Assembly: GCF_001997345.1 (NCBI RefSeq)
Contig: NZ_CP019606.1
Span: 310,001-374,000 of the forward strand
Reading direction: 5' to 3'
DNA: 64,000 nucleotides
DNA from: Tessaracoccus aquimaris
GTDB lineage: Bacteria > Actinomycetota > Actinomycetes > Propionibacteriales > Propionibacteriaceae
Under the pieces are notes generated by a model, which saw nothing but the letters and a program-made list of their open reading frames with translations, had not been told where the DNA came from and did no database searches. Positions 42,424 through 51,461 of this stretch are shown piece after piece (within the stretch, counting starts at the first letter, position 1; each line of letters begins with the position of its first letter). The translations under genes were made by a program, and so were the position numbers.

Positions 42424-43470
42424 TTACAGGGTGTGGGTGTCGATGACGAAGCGGTAGCGCACGTCGGCGGAGAGTACGCGCTCCCAGGCGTCGTTGATCT
42501 CCTCGGCGCTGACCAGCTCCGTCTCGGGGTGGATGCCGTGTTCGGCGCAGAAGCCGAGCATCTCCTGGATCTCGGCGATGCCGCCGGTGGTGGAGCCGGC
42601 TAGCGACCGGCGACGGGGCACGAGGGAGAACGCGGGCACGCTGAACGGTTCCGAGGGCGCGCCGACGTTCACGAGCGTCCCGTCGACGTCGAGCAGGCCG
42701 AGGTAGGTCGCGATGTCCAGACCGGCGGAGACGGTGTTGACGATGAGGTCGAAGCTGTCGGCCAGCTCGGCGAGGGCTGCCTGGTCCGTCGTGTTGACGT
42801 AGCGGGTCGCGCCGAAGGCGAGCGCGTCACTCTGCTTCTTCGCGCCGCGGGAGAGGACGGTGACCTCCGCGCCGAGAGCGAGGGCAATCTTCACGCCCAT
42901 GTGCCCGAGCCCGCCCATGCCGATCACCCCGACGCGCTTGCCCGGGCCGGCATTCCAGTGGCGCAGGGGTGAGTAGGCCGTGATCCCCGCGCACAGCAGC
43001 GGCGCGGTCTTGGCCGGGTCGAGGCCTGCGGGGATGGCGAGCACGTAGTCCTCGTTGGTGACGACGGCCTGCGAGTAGCCGCCCTGCGTGATCGTGCCGT
43101 CGGCGGGATCGACGCTGTTGTAGGTCTGCGTGTTCCCGTTCAGACAGTACTGGTCGTGCCCCTGGACGCACTGCGCGCAGGTGCGGCACGAGTTCGACTG
43201 GCAGCCGACCCCCACGATGTCGCCGACACGGTGCTTGGTGACGGCGCTGCCGATCTCGGCGACGCGGCCGACGATCTCGTGGCCGACGACCTGCGGGTAG
43301 GTGATCGGCCCCCAGTCGCCGCGGATGGTGTGGATGTCGGAGTGGCAGATCCCGGCGTAGTCGATGTCGATGAGCACGTCGTGCTCGCCCACGTCGCGGC
43401 GCTCGATGGTCATCGGCTCCAGGGGTGCGTCCTGGCTGGTGGCCCCATAGGCCTTCACTGTCATCGTCAT
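42424..43470 (-). CDS. Zinc-dependent NAD(P) alcohol dehydrogenase (YahK/AdhC-like)
   Basis: 348 aa medium-chain dehydrogenase. Catalytic zinc: GICHSD near residue 40 and GHE near 63. Structural zinc: four Cys in [15 protein letters not shown] near 98-110. Cofactor fold: [13 protein letters not shown] near 180. The cinnamyl-alcohol dehydrogenase group prefers NADPH and reduces many aldehydes. It forms an operon with the SDR gene, a typical aldehyde-detoxification pairing. Confidence 0.92.
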   Translation of the reverse strand: MTMTVKAYGATSQDAPLEPMTIERRDVGEHDVLIDIDYAGICHSDIHTIRGDWGPITYPQVVGHEIVGRVAEIGSAVTKHRVGDIVGVGCQSNSCRTCAQCVQGHDQYCLNGNTQTYNSVDPADGTITQGGYSQAVVTNEDYVLAIPAGLDPAKTAPLLCAGITAYSPLRHWNAGPGKRVGVIGMGGLGHMGVKIALALGAEVTVLSRGAKKQSDALAFGATRYVNTTDQAALAELADSFDLIVNTVSAGLDIATYLGLLDVDGTLVNVGAPSEPFSVPAFSLVPRRRSLAGSTTGGIAEIQEMLGFCAEHGIHPETELVSAEEINDAWERVLSADVRYRFVIDTHTL

Positions 43471-43551
43471 CGTCGATTACTCCTCATTGTCGATTCGTTC
43501 ATTCTCCGCCGCACGCGGCGGGACTCTCGGGTTCATGCACCGGGCGAGCGG

Positions 43552-44046
43552 TCAGACATAGGCGAGGAACCTTCCCGCGAAGATCACGCCCGTCCAGGTC
43601 GTCATCGAGACCACCGCCGACACCCGGGCCGGAATGGGCGTGCGGGCGGCTTCGGCCCATTCGTCCACCCGGGGGTAGACGCCGCGGTGGAAGATCAGGA
43701 CGTTCAGCCCGGCGACGAGCAGCAACCCGAGCTTCCATGGGGCGGCTCCGGAGCCTGCGACGCCGACGGCTTGCGCGCTGAACAGCGAGATACCGGTGAG
43801 GACGGTGATCGCCAGGCCCAGGTGCGACACCGGCAGCAGGTAGCGCGCGGCCTTCGTGACGGGCACCAGGCGGCGTCCGACGCCTAGCAGGCGGAGGTCG
43901 AAGGCGAAGGCGGGGCCGACGAGCAGGGCGATCCCGAGGATGTGCAGGCTCTCGAGCGTCGCGTACATGAACGGGGTCGTGCGCACGGCGTCACCGAGCG
44001 GGGATCCCTGCAGCTCACGTAGGATCTGTTCGAGCCACTCAGGCAT
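43552..44046 (-). CDS. Small polytopic membrane protein (DUF6644/DUF2214-like)
   Basis: 164 aa, four membrane helices near 30-50, 70-90, 100-118 and 143-162. TPFMYATLESLHILGIALLVGPAFAFDLRLLG carries the conserved His of TM1 seen in this family, which may bind heme or metal. It overlaps the DUF6152-like gene by eight bases, implying a joint membrane function. Confidence 0.7.
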   Translation of the reverse strand: MPEWLEQILRELQGSPLGDAVRTTPFMYATLESLHILGIALLVGPAFAFDLRLLGVGRRLVPVTKAARYLLPVSHLGLAITVLTGISLFSAQAVGVAGSGAAPWKLGLLLVAGLNVLIFHRGVYPRVDEWAEAARTPIPARVSAVVSMTTWTGVIFAGRFLAYV

Positions 44047-44830
44047 CCGGGTCCTGCCCGTCGGTCTGGCGGGTGCGGCGGCGCACGTAGAACACCCCGC
44101 CGGCGACGATCACCACGGCGACGGCACCGAACACTGCCCAGACGACCCACGCGCTCGAGCCGCTGTCCGAGGCGCTCTGCGACTCGTCGGCAACTGCCTC
44201 CTGCTCCGGGTTCTCCATTTCCGTGGGGTCCTCGATCGTGGAGGGCACCTCGGTCTCCCCGCCGGTGCTCTCCTCGCCGGGCAGGGGTGCGCGGACGGGG
44301 AGGGTGTTGCCGATCACCTGGTTGACAGGCGAGGAGCCGTCGCCGTACCAGAACGCGACCGGGCGGAAGAGGCCGCCGTCGGTGCTGTTGATGTAGCCGA
44401 CGCCCTGGAAGCGCTCGCCGACCTCGAGCGAGCGGTCCAGGCCGTTGTTGCTCGACCACCACGGCGGAGCGATGATGATCTCCAGCTCGTCGTGCGGGCC
44501 GTCATAGGCGAGCGCGGCCTGCACCCGGACGCTGTCCTCCGGGCCGGAGAGCTCCTCGGGGATCTGCAGCTCCTCCGGGGTGCTGGCGGGGATCTCGCTG
44601 TCGACGGCGATGTCGAAGTGCGAGTGCGGGTCTCCCCAGTCGCCGTCGGAGGAGACGGTGCCGGAGATGTAGATGAGGTTGCTCGTCTCGAAGCCGTCCC
44701 AGCCGTGGTGGGCCTGCGCCGCGGTCGGGACCGCGATGAGGGCCGCGGCGGTGATGAGGCCGATGGCTGCGAGGCCGAGGCGGTGGGCGCCCCTGCGGGG
44801 CTGTGAGGGGGTGGTCGTCGTGGGGGCCAT
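44039..44830 (-). CDS. DUF6152-like exported protein with C-terminal membrane anchor
   Basis: 263 aa. Signal peptide to about 40, then the mature N-terminus AHHGWDGF, the HHGW motif of DUF6152. The middle domain holds IIAPPWWSSNNGLDRS and VGERFQGVGYI. A Glu/Ser/Pro stretch precedes one membrane helix near 228-248 and a basic tail. It may bind metal through the N-terminal His pair (inference). Translationally coupled to the four-helix membrane protein. Confidence 0.72.
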   Translation of the reverse strand: MAPTTTTPSQPRRGAHRLGLAAIGLITAAALIAVPTAAQAHHGWDGFETSNLIYISGTVSSDGDWGDPHSHFDIAVDSEIPASTPEELQIPEELSGPEDSVRVQAALAYDGPHDELEIIIAPPWWSSNNGLDRSLEVGERFQGVGYINSTDGGLFRPVAFWYGDGSSPVNQVIGNTLPVRAPLPGEESTGGETEVPSTIEDPTEMENPEQEAVADESQSASDSGSSAWVVWAVFGAVAVVIVAGGVFYVRRRTRQTDGQDPDA

Positions 44831-44878
44831 GGCGGGCCGTCCTCTCTGGTGTGCGGGGCGGTAGTGGGTGCGGCGGGG

Positions 44879-45133
44879 TCAGCTGAGGGTGACGCCGGTG
44901 TCCTCGGCGTAGGCGGCGAGCAGTTGGTTCTGCGCGTCGGTGTCGTGGACGAGGTCGTTCACGCGGCGGTCGATCTCCTGGTGGAAGAGGTACTCGCCGG
45001 TGATGTCGCTGCCGGGCTCGGTGGCCTCGGGCTCCATCTCCTCGGGGGACGCCGAGCACGCGCTCAAGCCGAGCCCGAGGGCCACGGAGGCGATCAGCGT
45101 CCGGGTATTCCGCAGGCGGTGTCTCTGTATCAC
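44879..45133 (-). CDS. Small lipoprotein
   Basis: 84 aa. GTG 45133 has GGAGG six bases upstream and starts VIQRHRLRNTRTLIASVALG, then LGLSACS with the lipobox Cys near 28. The acidic mature part ends DTDAQNQLLAAYAEDTGVTLS. No domain recognised. It precedes the DUF6152-like gene and probably belongs to the same operon. The long frame to 45886 is antisense to the SDR gene. Confidence 0.65.
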   Translation of the reverse strand: MIQRHRLRNTRTLIASVALGLGLSACSASPEEMEPEATEPGSDITGEYLFHQEIDRRVNDLVHDTDAQNQLLAAYAEDTGVTLS

Positions 45134-45268
45134 GATGTCCTCCGTTTGGGCACGGGTCATGCTTCTGCAGTCCAGTGAAATGCATTCGCCTGCATCGAGG
45201 GAGACCCGGATGAAGGGGGTATTGGGAGGGACTCCCACGCGGGACTGCGCTGATTTAGCGTGGACTGC

Positions 45269-45937
45269 ATGTCTGTCATCGCCATCGTCGGAGCCGGTCC
45301 GGGGCTCGGGGCCGCCGTCGCCCACAGGTTCGGAAGCGCCGGCTTCGCGGTTGCGCTGATCGCCCGCAACGTCCAGAAGCTGGAGGCGCTCGAGCAGCGG
45401 CTCGCGAGTTCCGGCCTCACTGCGAAGGGCTACATCGCCGACGTCCGCGACCGGGACGCCCTGGCCACCGCCCTCGAGAACGCCGCTGAGGACCTCGGCC
45501 CGATCGAGGTGCTGCAGTTCAGCCCGGTGCCGAGCAAGGAGTTCCTCAAGCCAGTCCTGGACACCACCGTCGAGGACCTGCATGCCGCCGCCGAGCTGTC
45601 CATCCTGGGATCCGCGACCTCGATCCGCCAGGTGCTGCCGGGCATGATCGAGCGCGGTGTCGGCACCATCCTGCTGATCAACGGCTCCAGCGCCGCCACC
45701 CCCAACAGCAACGTGGCGGGCACCTCCACCGCGTTCGCCGGCGAGTCCGCCTACGGGGAGATGCTCCACGACGCCGTCGCGGAGAAGGGCGTGAACGTGC
45801 GGCAGCTGATCATCCCCGGCGCGATCGGCGGCGGCGACCCCCTCTACGACCTCGCCGCTCTGGCCGAGCGCATCTGGCAGCTGCACGCTGAGACCGAGGG
45901 CACGTTCCGCGTCACCGTCGGAGGGGAGGTGGCATGA
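45269..45937 (+). CDS. Short-chain dehydrogenase/reductase, atypical
   Basis: 222 aa. Cofactor motif IVGAGPGLGAAVAHRFG near residue 7 and ARNVQKLEALEQRL. The catalytic region is altered: ALLINGSSAATPNSN replaces the usual Ser, and a YGEML segment lacks the lysine of YxxxK, so activity is doubtful. I chose ATG 45269. ATGA overlap with the next gene couples it to the cyclophilin-like lipoprotein. Confidence 0.8.
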   Translation: MSVIAIVGAGPGLGAAVAHRFGSAGFAVALIARNVQKLEALEQRLASSGLTAKGYIADVRDRDALATALENAAEDLGPIEVLQFSPVPSKEFLKPVLDTTVEDLHAAAELSILGSATSIRQVLPGMIERGVGTILLINGSSAATPNSNVAGTSTAFAGESAYGEMLHDAVAEKGVNVRQLIIPGAIGGGDPLYDLAALAERIWQLHAETEGTFRVTVGGEVA

Positions 45938-46485
45938 GGCGGGGCCGCACCGTCAGGATCCCCGCCGCTCTGGCCGCCCTCGCGGTCTGCGCAGGCATGG
46001 CAGCGTGTTCCTCCGAGGAGCAGGCCGCGTACCCGTCGAGCCCGCCGCCCACGAGCGCCGCGCCGTCTCCAACGGCAACGCCGACGCGTGAGCCGACTGA
46101 GGCCCCGGAGCCGGAGGAGCCGGTCGCGGGCACGGCGATCAGCATCGTTGTGGACGGGCAGAGGATCGAGGCCACCTTCGGGGACAATCCGGCCGCGCAG
46201 TCGCTCGTCGACCAGCTACCCGTGACGCTGGAGTTCTCCCCGTACGGCGGCCAGGAGGTCACCGCAACCCCGCCGCAGCCGATCACGATGGAGGGCATGC
46301 CCGAGGGCGACGCCCCCGTCGCAGGCGACATCGGCTACTACGCGCCCGACGGCGTGGTCACCTTCCACTTCACCGACATCGGCTACTGGACCGGCAGCGC
46401 TCGACTCGGGCAGATCCACGGCGACTTCTCCATCCTTCAGAACCGTTCCGGCCCCTTCTCCGTGACCATCGAGCTTGCCGACTGA
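45934..46485 (+). CDS. Cyclophilin-like fold lipoprotein
   Basis: 183 aa. Lipoprotein signal ending GMAACSS with Cys near 25, a Pro/Thr/Ser linker to about 65, then the cyclophilin_like beta-barrel: IEATFGDNPAAQSLVDQLP, YGGQEV, GDIGYYAPDGVVTFHF and LGQIHGD. Members are often found with flavodoxin and redox genes and are thought to bind small ligands. The next gene is a cytoplasmic duplicate of this domain. Confidence 0.82.
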   Translation: MRRGRTVRIPAALAALAVCAGMAACSSEEQAAYPSSPPPTSAAPSPTATPTREPTEAPEPEEPVAGTAISIVVDGQRIEATFGDNPAAQSLVDQLPVTLEFSPYGGQEVTATPPQPITMEGMPEGDAPVAGDIGYYAPDGVVTFHFTDIGYWTGSARLGQIHGDFSILQNRSGPFSVTIELAD

Positions 46486-46566
46486 GGCATGGGCAAACGG
46501 GGCACGGATGATGCATAAGCGAGGAGACCACCGCAGGACGGCGCTGCTGGACAGACAGCGGGCCCC

Positions 46567-46932
46567 ATGATCGTGACCGACATCCGCATCCGGATCGGCG
46601 GCGGCGAGACCCTTCAGGCACGTCTGTGGGACAACCCGGCCGCCCGGGACCTCATCGACCAGCTCCCGCTCACCCTGGACTTCTCCGACTACGGCCGCCA
46701 GGAAGTCCTCGCTGAGCCGCCCGGGCCGCTGACGATGCAGGGCATGCCCGCCGGCGAGAGTGCTCCGGCCGGCACCATCGGCTGGTACGCGCCGGGCCGG
46801 TCCGTCGTGCTCTACTACGCGAACGTGGGCCGCTTCACCGGGATCGTGCGCATCGGCGCGATGGACGGCGACCTCTCCGGCTTGCAGGGCTGGGACAGCG
46901 TTCGCCCTGTCACGATCGAGCTCGCCGGCTGA
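46567..46932 (+). CDS. Cyclophilin-like fold protein, cytoplasmic paralogue
   Basis: 121 aa. Same domain as the lipoprotein just upstream (QARLWDNPAARDLIDQLPLT, YGRQEV, GTIGWYAPGRSVVLYY, RIGAMDGD) but without signal peptide. The two are a tandem duplication that has diverged in location. The stop overlaps the ATG of the following SDR remnant by one base. Confidence 0.82.
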   Translation: MIVTDIRIRIGGGETLQARLWDNPAARDLIDQLPLTLDFSDYGRQEVLAEPPGPLTMQGMPAGESAPAGTIGWYAPGRSVVLYYANVGRFTGIVRIGAMDGDLSGLQGWDSVRPVTIELAG

Positions 46933-47240
46933 TGGCACGGGTTCTGGTAACCGGAGCCGGGTCCGGCCTCGGCCTGCTCACCGCGCAGAGCCTCGTCGAG
47001 CAGGGCCACGAGGTCGTCCTGCACGCCCGCGCAACCTCGCGGGTCGAAGATCATCGGCTCATCGACCAGGTGCGGGACGGGTCTTCGGCTACCTCGCCGA
47101 CCTCGAGGCCGTGCGCCGGATTGCTGGCGAGGTCAACGATCTCGCGCCGTTCGACGTGGTGATCCACAACGCCGGCGTCATCGAAGGCCCGGCCCTCATC
47201 GCCGTGAACGTCGTCGCGCCCTACGTGCTCAGCGCTGATG
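46932..47240 (+). pseudogene. Short-chain dehydrogenase, 5' remnant
   Basis: About 103 residues: VLVTGAGSGLGLLTAQSLVE, HARATSRVEDH, then after one missing G at 47079-47081 YLADLEAVRRIAGEV, VIHNAGVIEGP and VNVVAPYVL. This is the first third of an SDR up to the NAG motif. The catalytic half is absent and replaced by unrelated sequence after about 47240. The frameshift may be a read error, but the truncation is real. Confidence 0.75.
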
Positions 47241-47470
47241 GGGTTGGGGCGTCATCGGCGCTGGATTTCGTATCTACCTCAACGAGGGAGGGGAACTTGA
47301 GGTCGATACCGCGGCACCGTTGCGGCGCTCATCGAGGATGCGACGAAGCAGGAGGCCCTCGACTGGGCCGATCAGCACACCACCACCAAGACAAAGAGCG
47401 ATGTTGTAACCCGGTTTGTGGTTCACAAGGACCGGGTTGCACCATCGCTCATTCGGGTGCCTGGATAGCA
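47241..47470 (+). other. Unassigned gene debris
   Basis: Allowing one missing base near 47314, a frame reads GAGFRIYLNEGGELEVDT, then VAALIEDATKQEALDWADQ, and ends in LIRVPG at a stop near 47466. It has no start or recognisable domain. The last third coincides with a strong palindrome. It looks like the 3' end of a gene joined to the SDR remnant by recombination. Confidence 0.35.
47397..47449. repeat. 53-bp imperfect palindrome
   Basis: Nested arms: AGCGATG/CATCGCT outside, AACCCGGT/ACCGGGTT in the middle, TTGTG/CACAA inside around GTT, with small bulges. The fully folded hairpin has 20 base pairs. It sits at the junction between gene debris and the defence island. Confidence 0.8.
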
Positions 47471-47582
47471 CGTTCGGCAACATTACCCCCAAGACAAAAA
47501 CCCTTGTCAACCGCATGAAGCGAGGAGTCTACGAGGTCTCCCGTCGACCTCAGGACGCTGCTCCGAGGGATGATCGGGGCCA

Positions 47583-47894
47583 GTGGCAAGGACTGTCGAG
47601 ACGGCTCAAACTTTCCTCACGGCATCGGAGATCGATGCTCTGGTGGGTGACTACCTGGCCGGAGCAGGGGTCCAAGAGTTGGCTGACCGGTACGGCATCC
47701 ACCGCGCAACAGTGTTCGCGCATCTCCGTCGCCGCAACGTGCCGGGTCGGCGGCCCGGCCTGAGCCTCAACGAGAAGGCCGAGGCCGTCCGCTTAGCACG
47801 GGCGGGCATCTCGATGCGAGCGATCGGCCGCAGGATGGGAGTGGATCGCAAGGCTGTGCGGGCGGCGCTGGTCGAGGTAGGCCTCTTGATCTAG
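47583..47894 (+). CDS. Helix-turn-helix protein related to recombinase C-termini
   Basis: 103 aa from GTG 47583. Two HTH units are visible: LADRYGIHRATVFAHLRRRNVP (40-60) and VRLARAGISMRAIGRRMGVDRKAVRAALVEVG (70-100), the Hin/resolvase HTH_7 style. Such small proteins are found beside serine recombinases and other mobile-element genes. It may be the orphaned DNA-binding end of a recombinase or a regulator of the downstream SIR2/Ago operon. Confidence 0.6.
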   Translation: MARTVETAQTFLTASEIDALVGDYLAGAGVQELADRYGIHRATVFAHLRRRNVPGRRPGLSLNEKAEAVRLARAGISMRAIGRRMGVDRKAVRAALVEVGLLI

Positions 47895-48100
47895 GGGGTC
47901 GGGACGGACGCCTGCTGGCGGTGACCAGGGACAAGCGAAGTCAGCGGACCCTTTTGAGGCGACAGTGGGGCCGGTAGTTCGAACTCAAGGACGGAGTCAA
48001 CGATTTCGAAGTTGACATGCTGAGTGCGCTGCTGGCGCGTCGAAGTCCGGGCAGTGCGTGTCAGGCATGGATCGGTCATGACCCCGTGCGAGCATTGAGC
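47895..48100. promoter_or_regulatory. Leader region of the SIR2/Argonaute operon
   Basis: About 200 bases without a supported gene. It must contain the promoter of the pair; I could not define the -35 and -10 boxes with confidence. ATG 48017 is an alternative in-frame start for the SIR2 gene. Confidence 0.35.
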
Positions 48101-49901
48101 GTGGATACTCTAGATCAGGGAGACTTCGTGCGGGCCTGGGCTGTTCAGCCTCGGCGGTTCGCATGGCTCCTTGGCGCGGGTGCGAGCGCGTCGGCCGGTT
48201 TGCGGACCGCGAACCAGGTCCGCGACGACCTCCTACTGCGGGTGTACGCGGAGCGGCACGGGCTCATCCGTCAGAACCTAAACGCTAATGACCCGAACGT
48301 CCGTTCGGTGTTGACAGCCTACTTCGACGGCCGCAACGGCATGGTTCCGTTCGGTTCCGCGGATGATTACTCGTGCGCGTTCAAGCTGGCTCTGCCAGAC
48401 GAGTCGGCTCGTCGCTCGTACCTGCAAGGCATCTTGAAGGGCTGCCGGCCTAGTTTCGGTCAGAGGGTCTTCGGAGCGCTGATGACCGCTGGCTTCATCG
48501 ACATCGTCACCACGACCAACTTCGATGACCTGATCGAGCAAGCGGCAGCCGAGTCCTATACGGCCGTCAACGATGTCAGCGATCCACGGCGCCTCTACGT
48601 TGCCGCCTTGAACAGTGTCGACCGTGCGCGCCGCATCCTGTCCGCCGAGAGTCACCCGCTGCTGGTCAAGCTCCATGGCGACTTCCGTGAGTCGTCGCTG
48701 AAGAACCTGACCGAAGAGTTGGTCGTGCAAGACCAGGTGCTGCGCCAGTCCGTGCAGGACGTCAGCAGGAGTGTGGGGCTGGCTGTCGTGGGCTATAGCG
48801 GTCGTGACGAGAGCGTCATGGAGATGCTGGAGAGCTCCACACTTCTTGATAGCGCATGGCCTGCTGGTCTGTGGTGGTTCACCAGGGAACCAGGTCGGCT
48901 GCCCGAACGGGTGCGTCGCCTTTTGGAGATAGCAGCCGAACGCGGGGTCGCCTCCTACCTGGTGGCGTTGGAGACCTTCGACGAGCTGATGGCCAGCCTC
49001 GTCCTGCAAGCCGAACTCACCGACGATGCCCGCACGTATATCAACGGTCTTCAGTCGGCGTCACGGGTCGCCGACGCCTCTCCGCCCGTGGCGAGCAAGC
49101 GCAGCTACCCGATTATTCGCTACAACGCGCTCCCTGTCTTGGCCGCGCCGACCTCGGTCCTGCACGCTTCACTGTCCGGCATCGACAACGAGGAGTTCCG
49201 CCGACGATCCAAGGAAGCCGGATGGCGCGGAGTCGCCGTCCAAGCCGGCGGAAGCGTATGGGGCTGGGGTGACCCGAGCAGTTGGCGCGCATCGTCGGCA
49301 CCACCCCGAGAACGTCGACATCGACCTGCTCAGCGGTGACCTGGAGCCGGGCCTGCACGCTCTACTCGTCCAAGGCCTGGCCCGGTCGGTCGCATCCTGG
49401 CTACCGGCACGAGCCAGAACAACTCGCCGCGACGCTCTGGTGTTGTTGCACGAGTGGGATGACCTCAGCGAGTCGCGTCAGCTTACTCTTCGCCGCTTCA
49501 AGAAGGCCTACGACGGCCAAGTGACCGGCCATCTAGGTAAAGGTCGTGGACAGAACCGGCTAGCAGAGCAACGTGCCTGGGCCGAGGCAGCACGCCTCCA
49601 CGTCGAGTGGCGCTGGGGTGCTCCGTGGATGATTTTTACCCCGTTTACCTGGGTCGAGCGCCTCGAACGCGACGAGGACGACGATAGTCCGGTTGTGGAC
49701 CCAGCAGCGGATTGGCGTCGGGAACGCTGGGTGCAACGCAAGCAGAACGAGAAGTGGGCAAGCATCATCGATGTCTGGGCTACTTCGATCGCGCCACAGC
49801 GCAAGGACGTCTCATTGCGCCTTCCCCGTACCTGCGACCCTGACACTTTCGGTGGTTTCACTCTCGGTGCGTTCTCCGCACATAGTTGGAGGTCAGCATG
49901 A
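48101..49901 (+). CDS. SIR2-APAZ protein of a SPARSA-like short Argonaute system (two apparent frameshifts)
   Basis: About 600 aa when corrected. The N-terminal SIR2 domain shows FAWLLGAGASASAGL, TTTNFDDLIE and VKLHGDF, the NAD-binding and catalytic region. The C-terminal part (RGVAVQAGGSVWGWG onward, with RRDALVLLHEWDDLSES, RLHVEWRWGAPWMIFTPFTW) is the APAZ domain that holds the Argonaute. Single C bases appear missing near 49278 and 49304-49307, 27 bases apart; restoring them gives one protein ending at 49901, overlapping the Argonaute ATG (ATGA). Known SPARSA systems degrade NAD+ when the Argonaute finds invader DNA. GTG 48101 chosen; ATG 48017 possible. Confidence 0.85.
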
Positions 49902-51315
49902 CCCTCGACTTTGACTCTCGCCAGCCCTGGGCACCGCACACGATTCTTCAGGAACCGATGCTGAAGTTTGACAGCAGCCCGACCCCGGCAACCGCGGGTC
50001 ACCCGCTCGTCGGACTGCTCGACCACGGCCCCTACGCCGGACCGCCGACCGCTAGCGTGCGACTCGCCACGATCACCCTCAACGGTGACAAGCCGAAGCT
50101 CTACGACTTCCTCCGCGGTGCCACCCAGGCACACGAACCCAGCGACCGTCTGGCATACGTGCCGCGATATCCGGGGTTCGAGGCGCTGTTCAAGGCCGAG
50201 CTTCTTCCTCAGTCCGACGCCCACGTCGACATCCGGAGCGCCGAGATCGGCACCGGTGCTGACGCGCACGACCGACTCAGCGAGGCGCTTGCCCGTGCGG
50301 TGCGGCACCTCCACACCGTTCGCGACTCCTGGGACGTCATCGTCTTCCTACTCCCTGCAGCCTGGGAGCCTCTGAGGCTCAGCGCCGACGGTGCGCTGGA
50401 CCTGCACGACCGGTTGAAGGCGACGGCCGCGCTGCTGGGCTGTCCTATCCAGATGATCCGCGAGACCTCCGCGCTGCAGTTCAGGTACAAGTGCTCCATG
50501 TACTGGCGGCTGTCGATTGCGCTGCTGACGAAGGCTGGCGGCGTGCCGTTCCGGATGATGCGTCCCACTGAGTCCGACACTGCCTACCTCGGGCTGGCCT
50601 ACGCGATTCGCGGCGGGACCGCCAACGAGTTCGTCACCTGCTGCTCGCAGGTCTTCGACGCCGAAGGCGGCGGCTTCGAATTTATCGCCTACAACGTCGG
50701 CGCCGACCGTGACCTGGAGAACCCGCATCTGACCCGCGACGAGATGCGCACCGTCATGGCGCGCAGCGCTCGCCTCTACCAGCGGCGCAGGGCCGGGTCT
50801 CTGCCCCAGCGGCTTGTGATCCACAAGACGACAACCTGGCGTGAGGAAGAAGTCGCAGGGGTCTTCGACGCGTGGAGCCCGGCCGTTCCTGACATCGAGT
50901 GCCTCCAGGTACGTCTAGACACACCCTGGACCGGGGTTGCCCTCCGCGGCGGCAAGGGCAACTCGGCGGTCGCCAACGAATGGCCTGTGGGCCGCGGGTC
51001 TCTTCAGTATCTCTCTGGGCGGGAGGCACTCCTGTGGATCGCCGGTACGGCGAAGGGTGTCGCGCTGACGGGTGAGAACTATAATCAGGCAGCCAAGGCT
51101 CTACCGACCCCGATTGCGTTCAAGCGTGACGCGGGTGCTGGCCCCCTGGAGATTCCTGCCAGCGAAATCCTTGCCCTGTCGAAGCTCGACTGGAACAACG
51201 ACGCCCTTTACGGTGTGACCCCGTGACTATCTCCTACAGCCAGCGGCTGGCACGAATCATTAGCAGGGTGCCAGCGCTCCCGGACGACAGCTATCAGTTC
51301 CGACTATTCATGTGA
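49898..51315 (+). CDS. Short prokaryotic Argonaute (MID-PIWI), apparent frameshift near the end
   Basis: About 472 aa when corrected. ATG 49898 follows TTGGAGG. MID-PIWI features of short pAgos: YVPRYPGFEALFKAELL, VIVFLLPAAWEP, LAYAIRGG, RLVIHKTTTWREEEVAG and ILALSKLDWNNDALYG. The catalytic Asp/Glu tetrad of long Argonautes is not evident, as expected for the inactive short type. The first frame stops at 51226. One added C in the CCCC run (51219-51222) restores VTISYSQRLARIISRVPALP and an end at RLFM (51315), the normal short-pAgo C-terminus. It guides the SIR2-APAZ partner. Confidence 0.87.
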
Positions 51316-51461
51316 CCGGCTCGGCCAACTGGCATCCAAGTCTCAAGCCTTCCGCCACACACCATGGCCGCCGGAACCGGCCGCAGCGACACCGCGTTAT
51401 AGGCCGTCTAGCAATTGCCAGAGCCGGCAATGACCCACTCGCGCTCCGGCCATCGCGACAA

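Noticed and set aside
44879..45886. 335-aa minus-strand frame
   Set aside because: Most of it is antisense to the SDR gene; only the last 84 codons, from GTG 45133 with its GGAGG site, look like a gene.
47397..47449. Integron attC site
   Set aside because: The outer boxes do not fit RYYYAAC and GTTRRRY, and no cassette array or IntI gene is seen.
47274..47516. Minus-strand 80-aa frame over the palindrome
   Set aside because: No recognisable sequence and it crosses the hairpin and gene debris.
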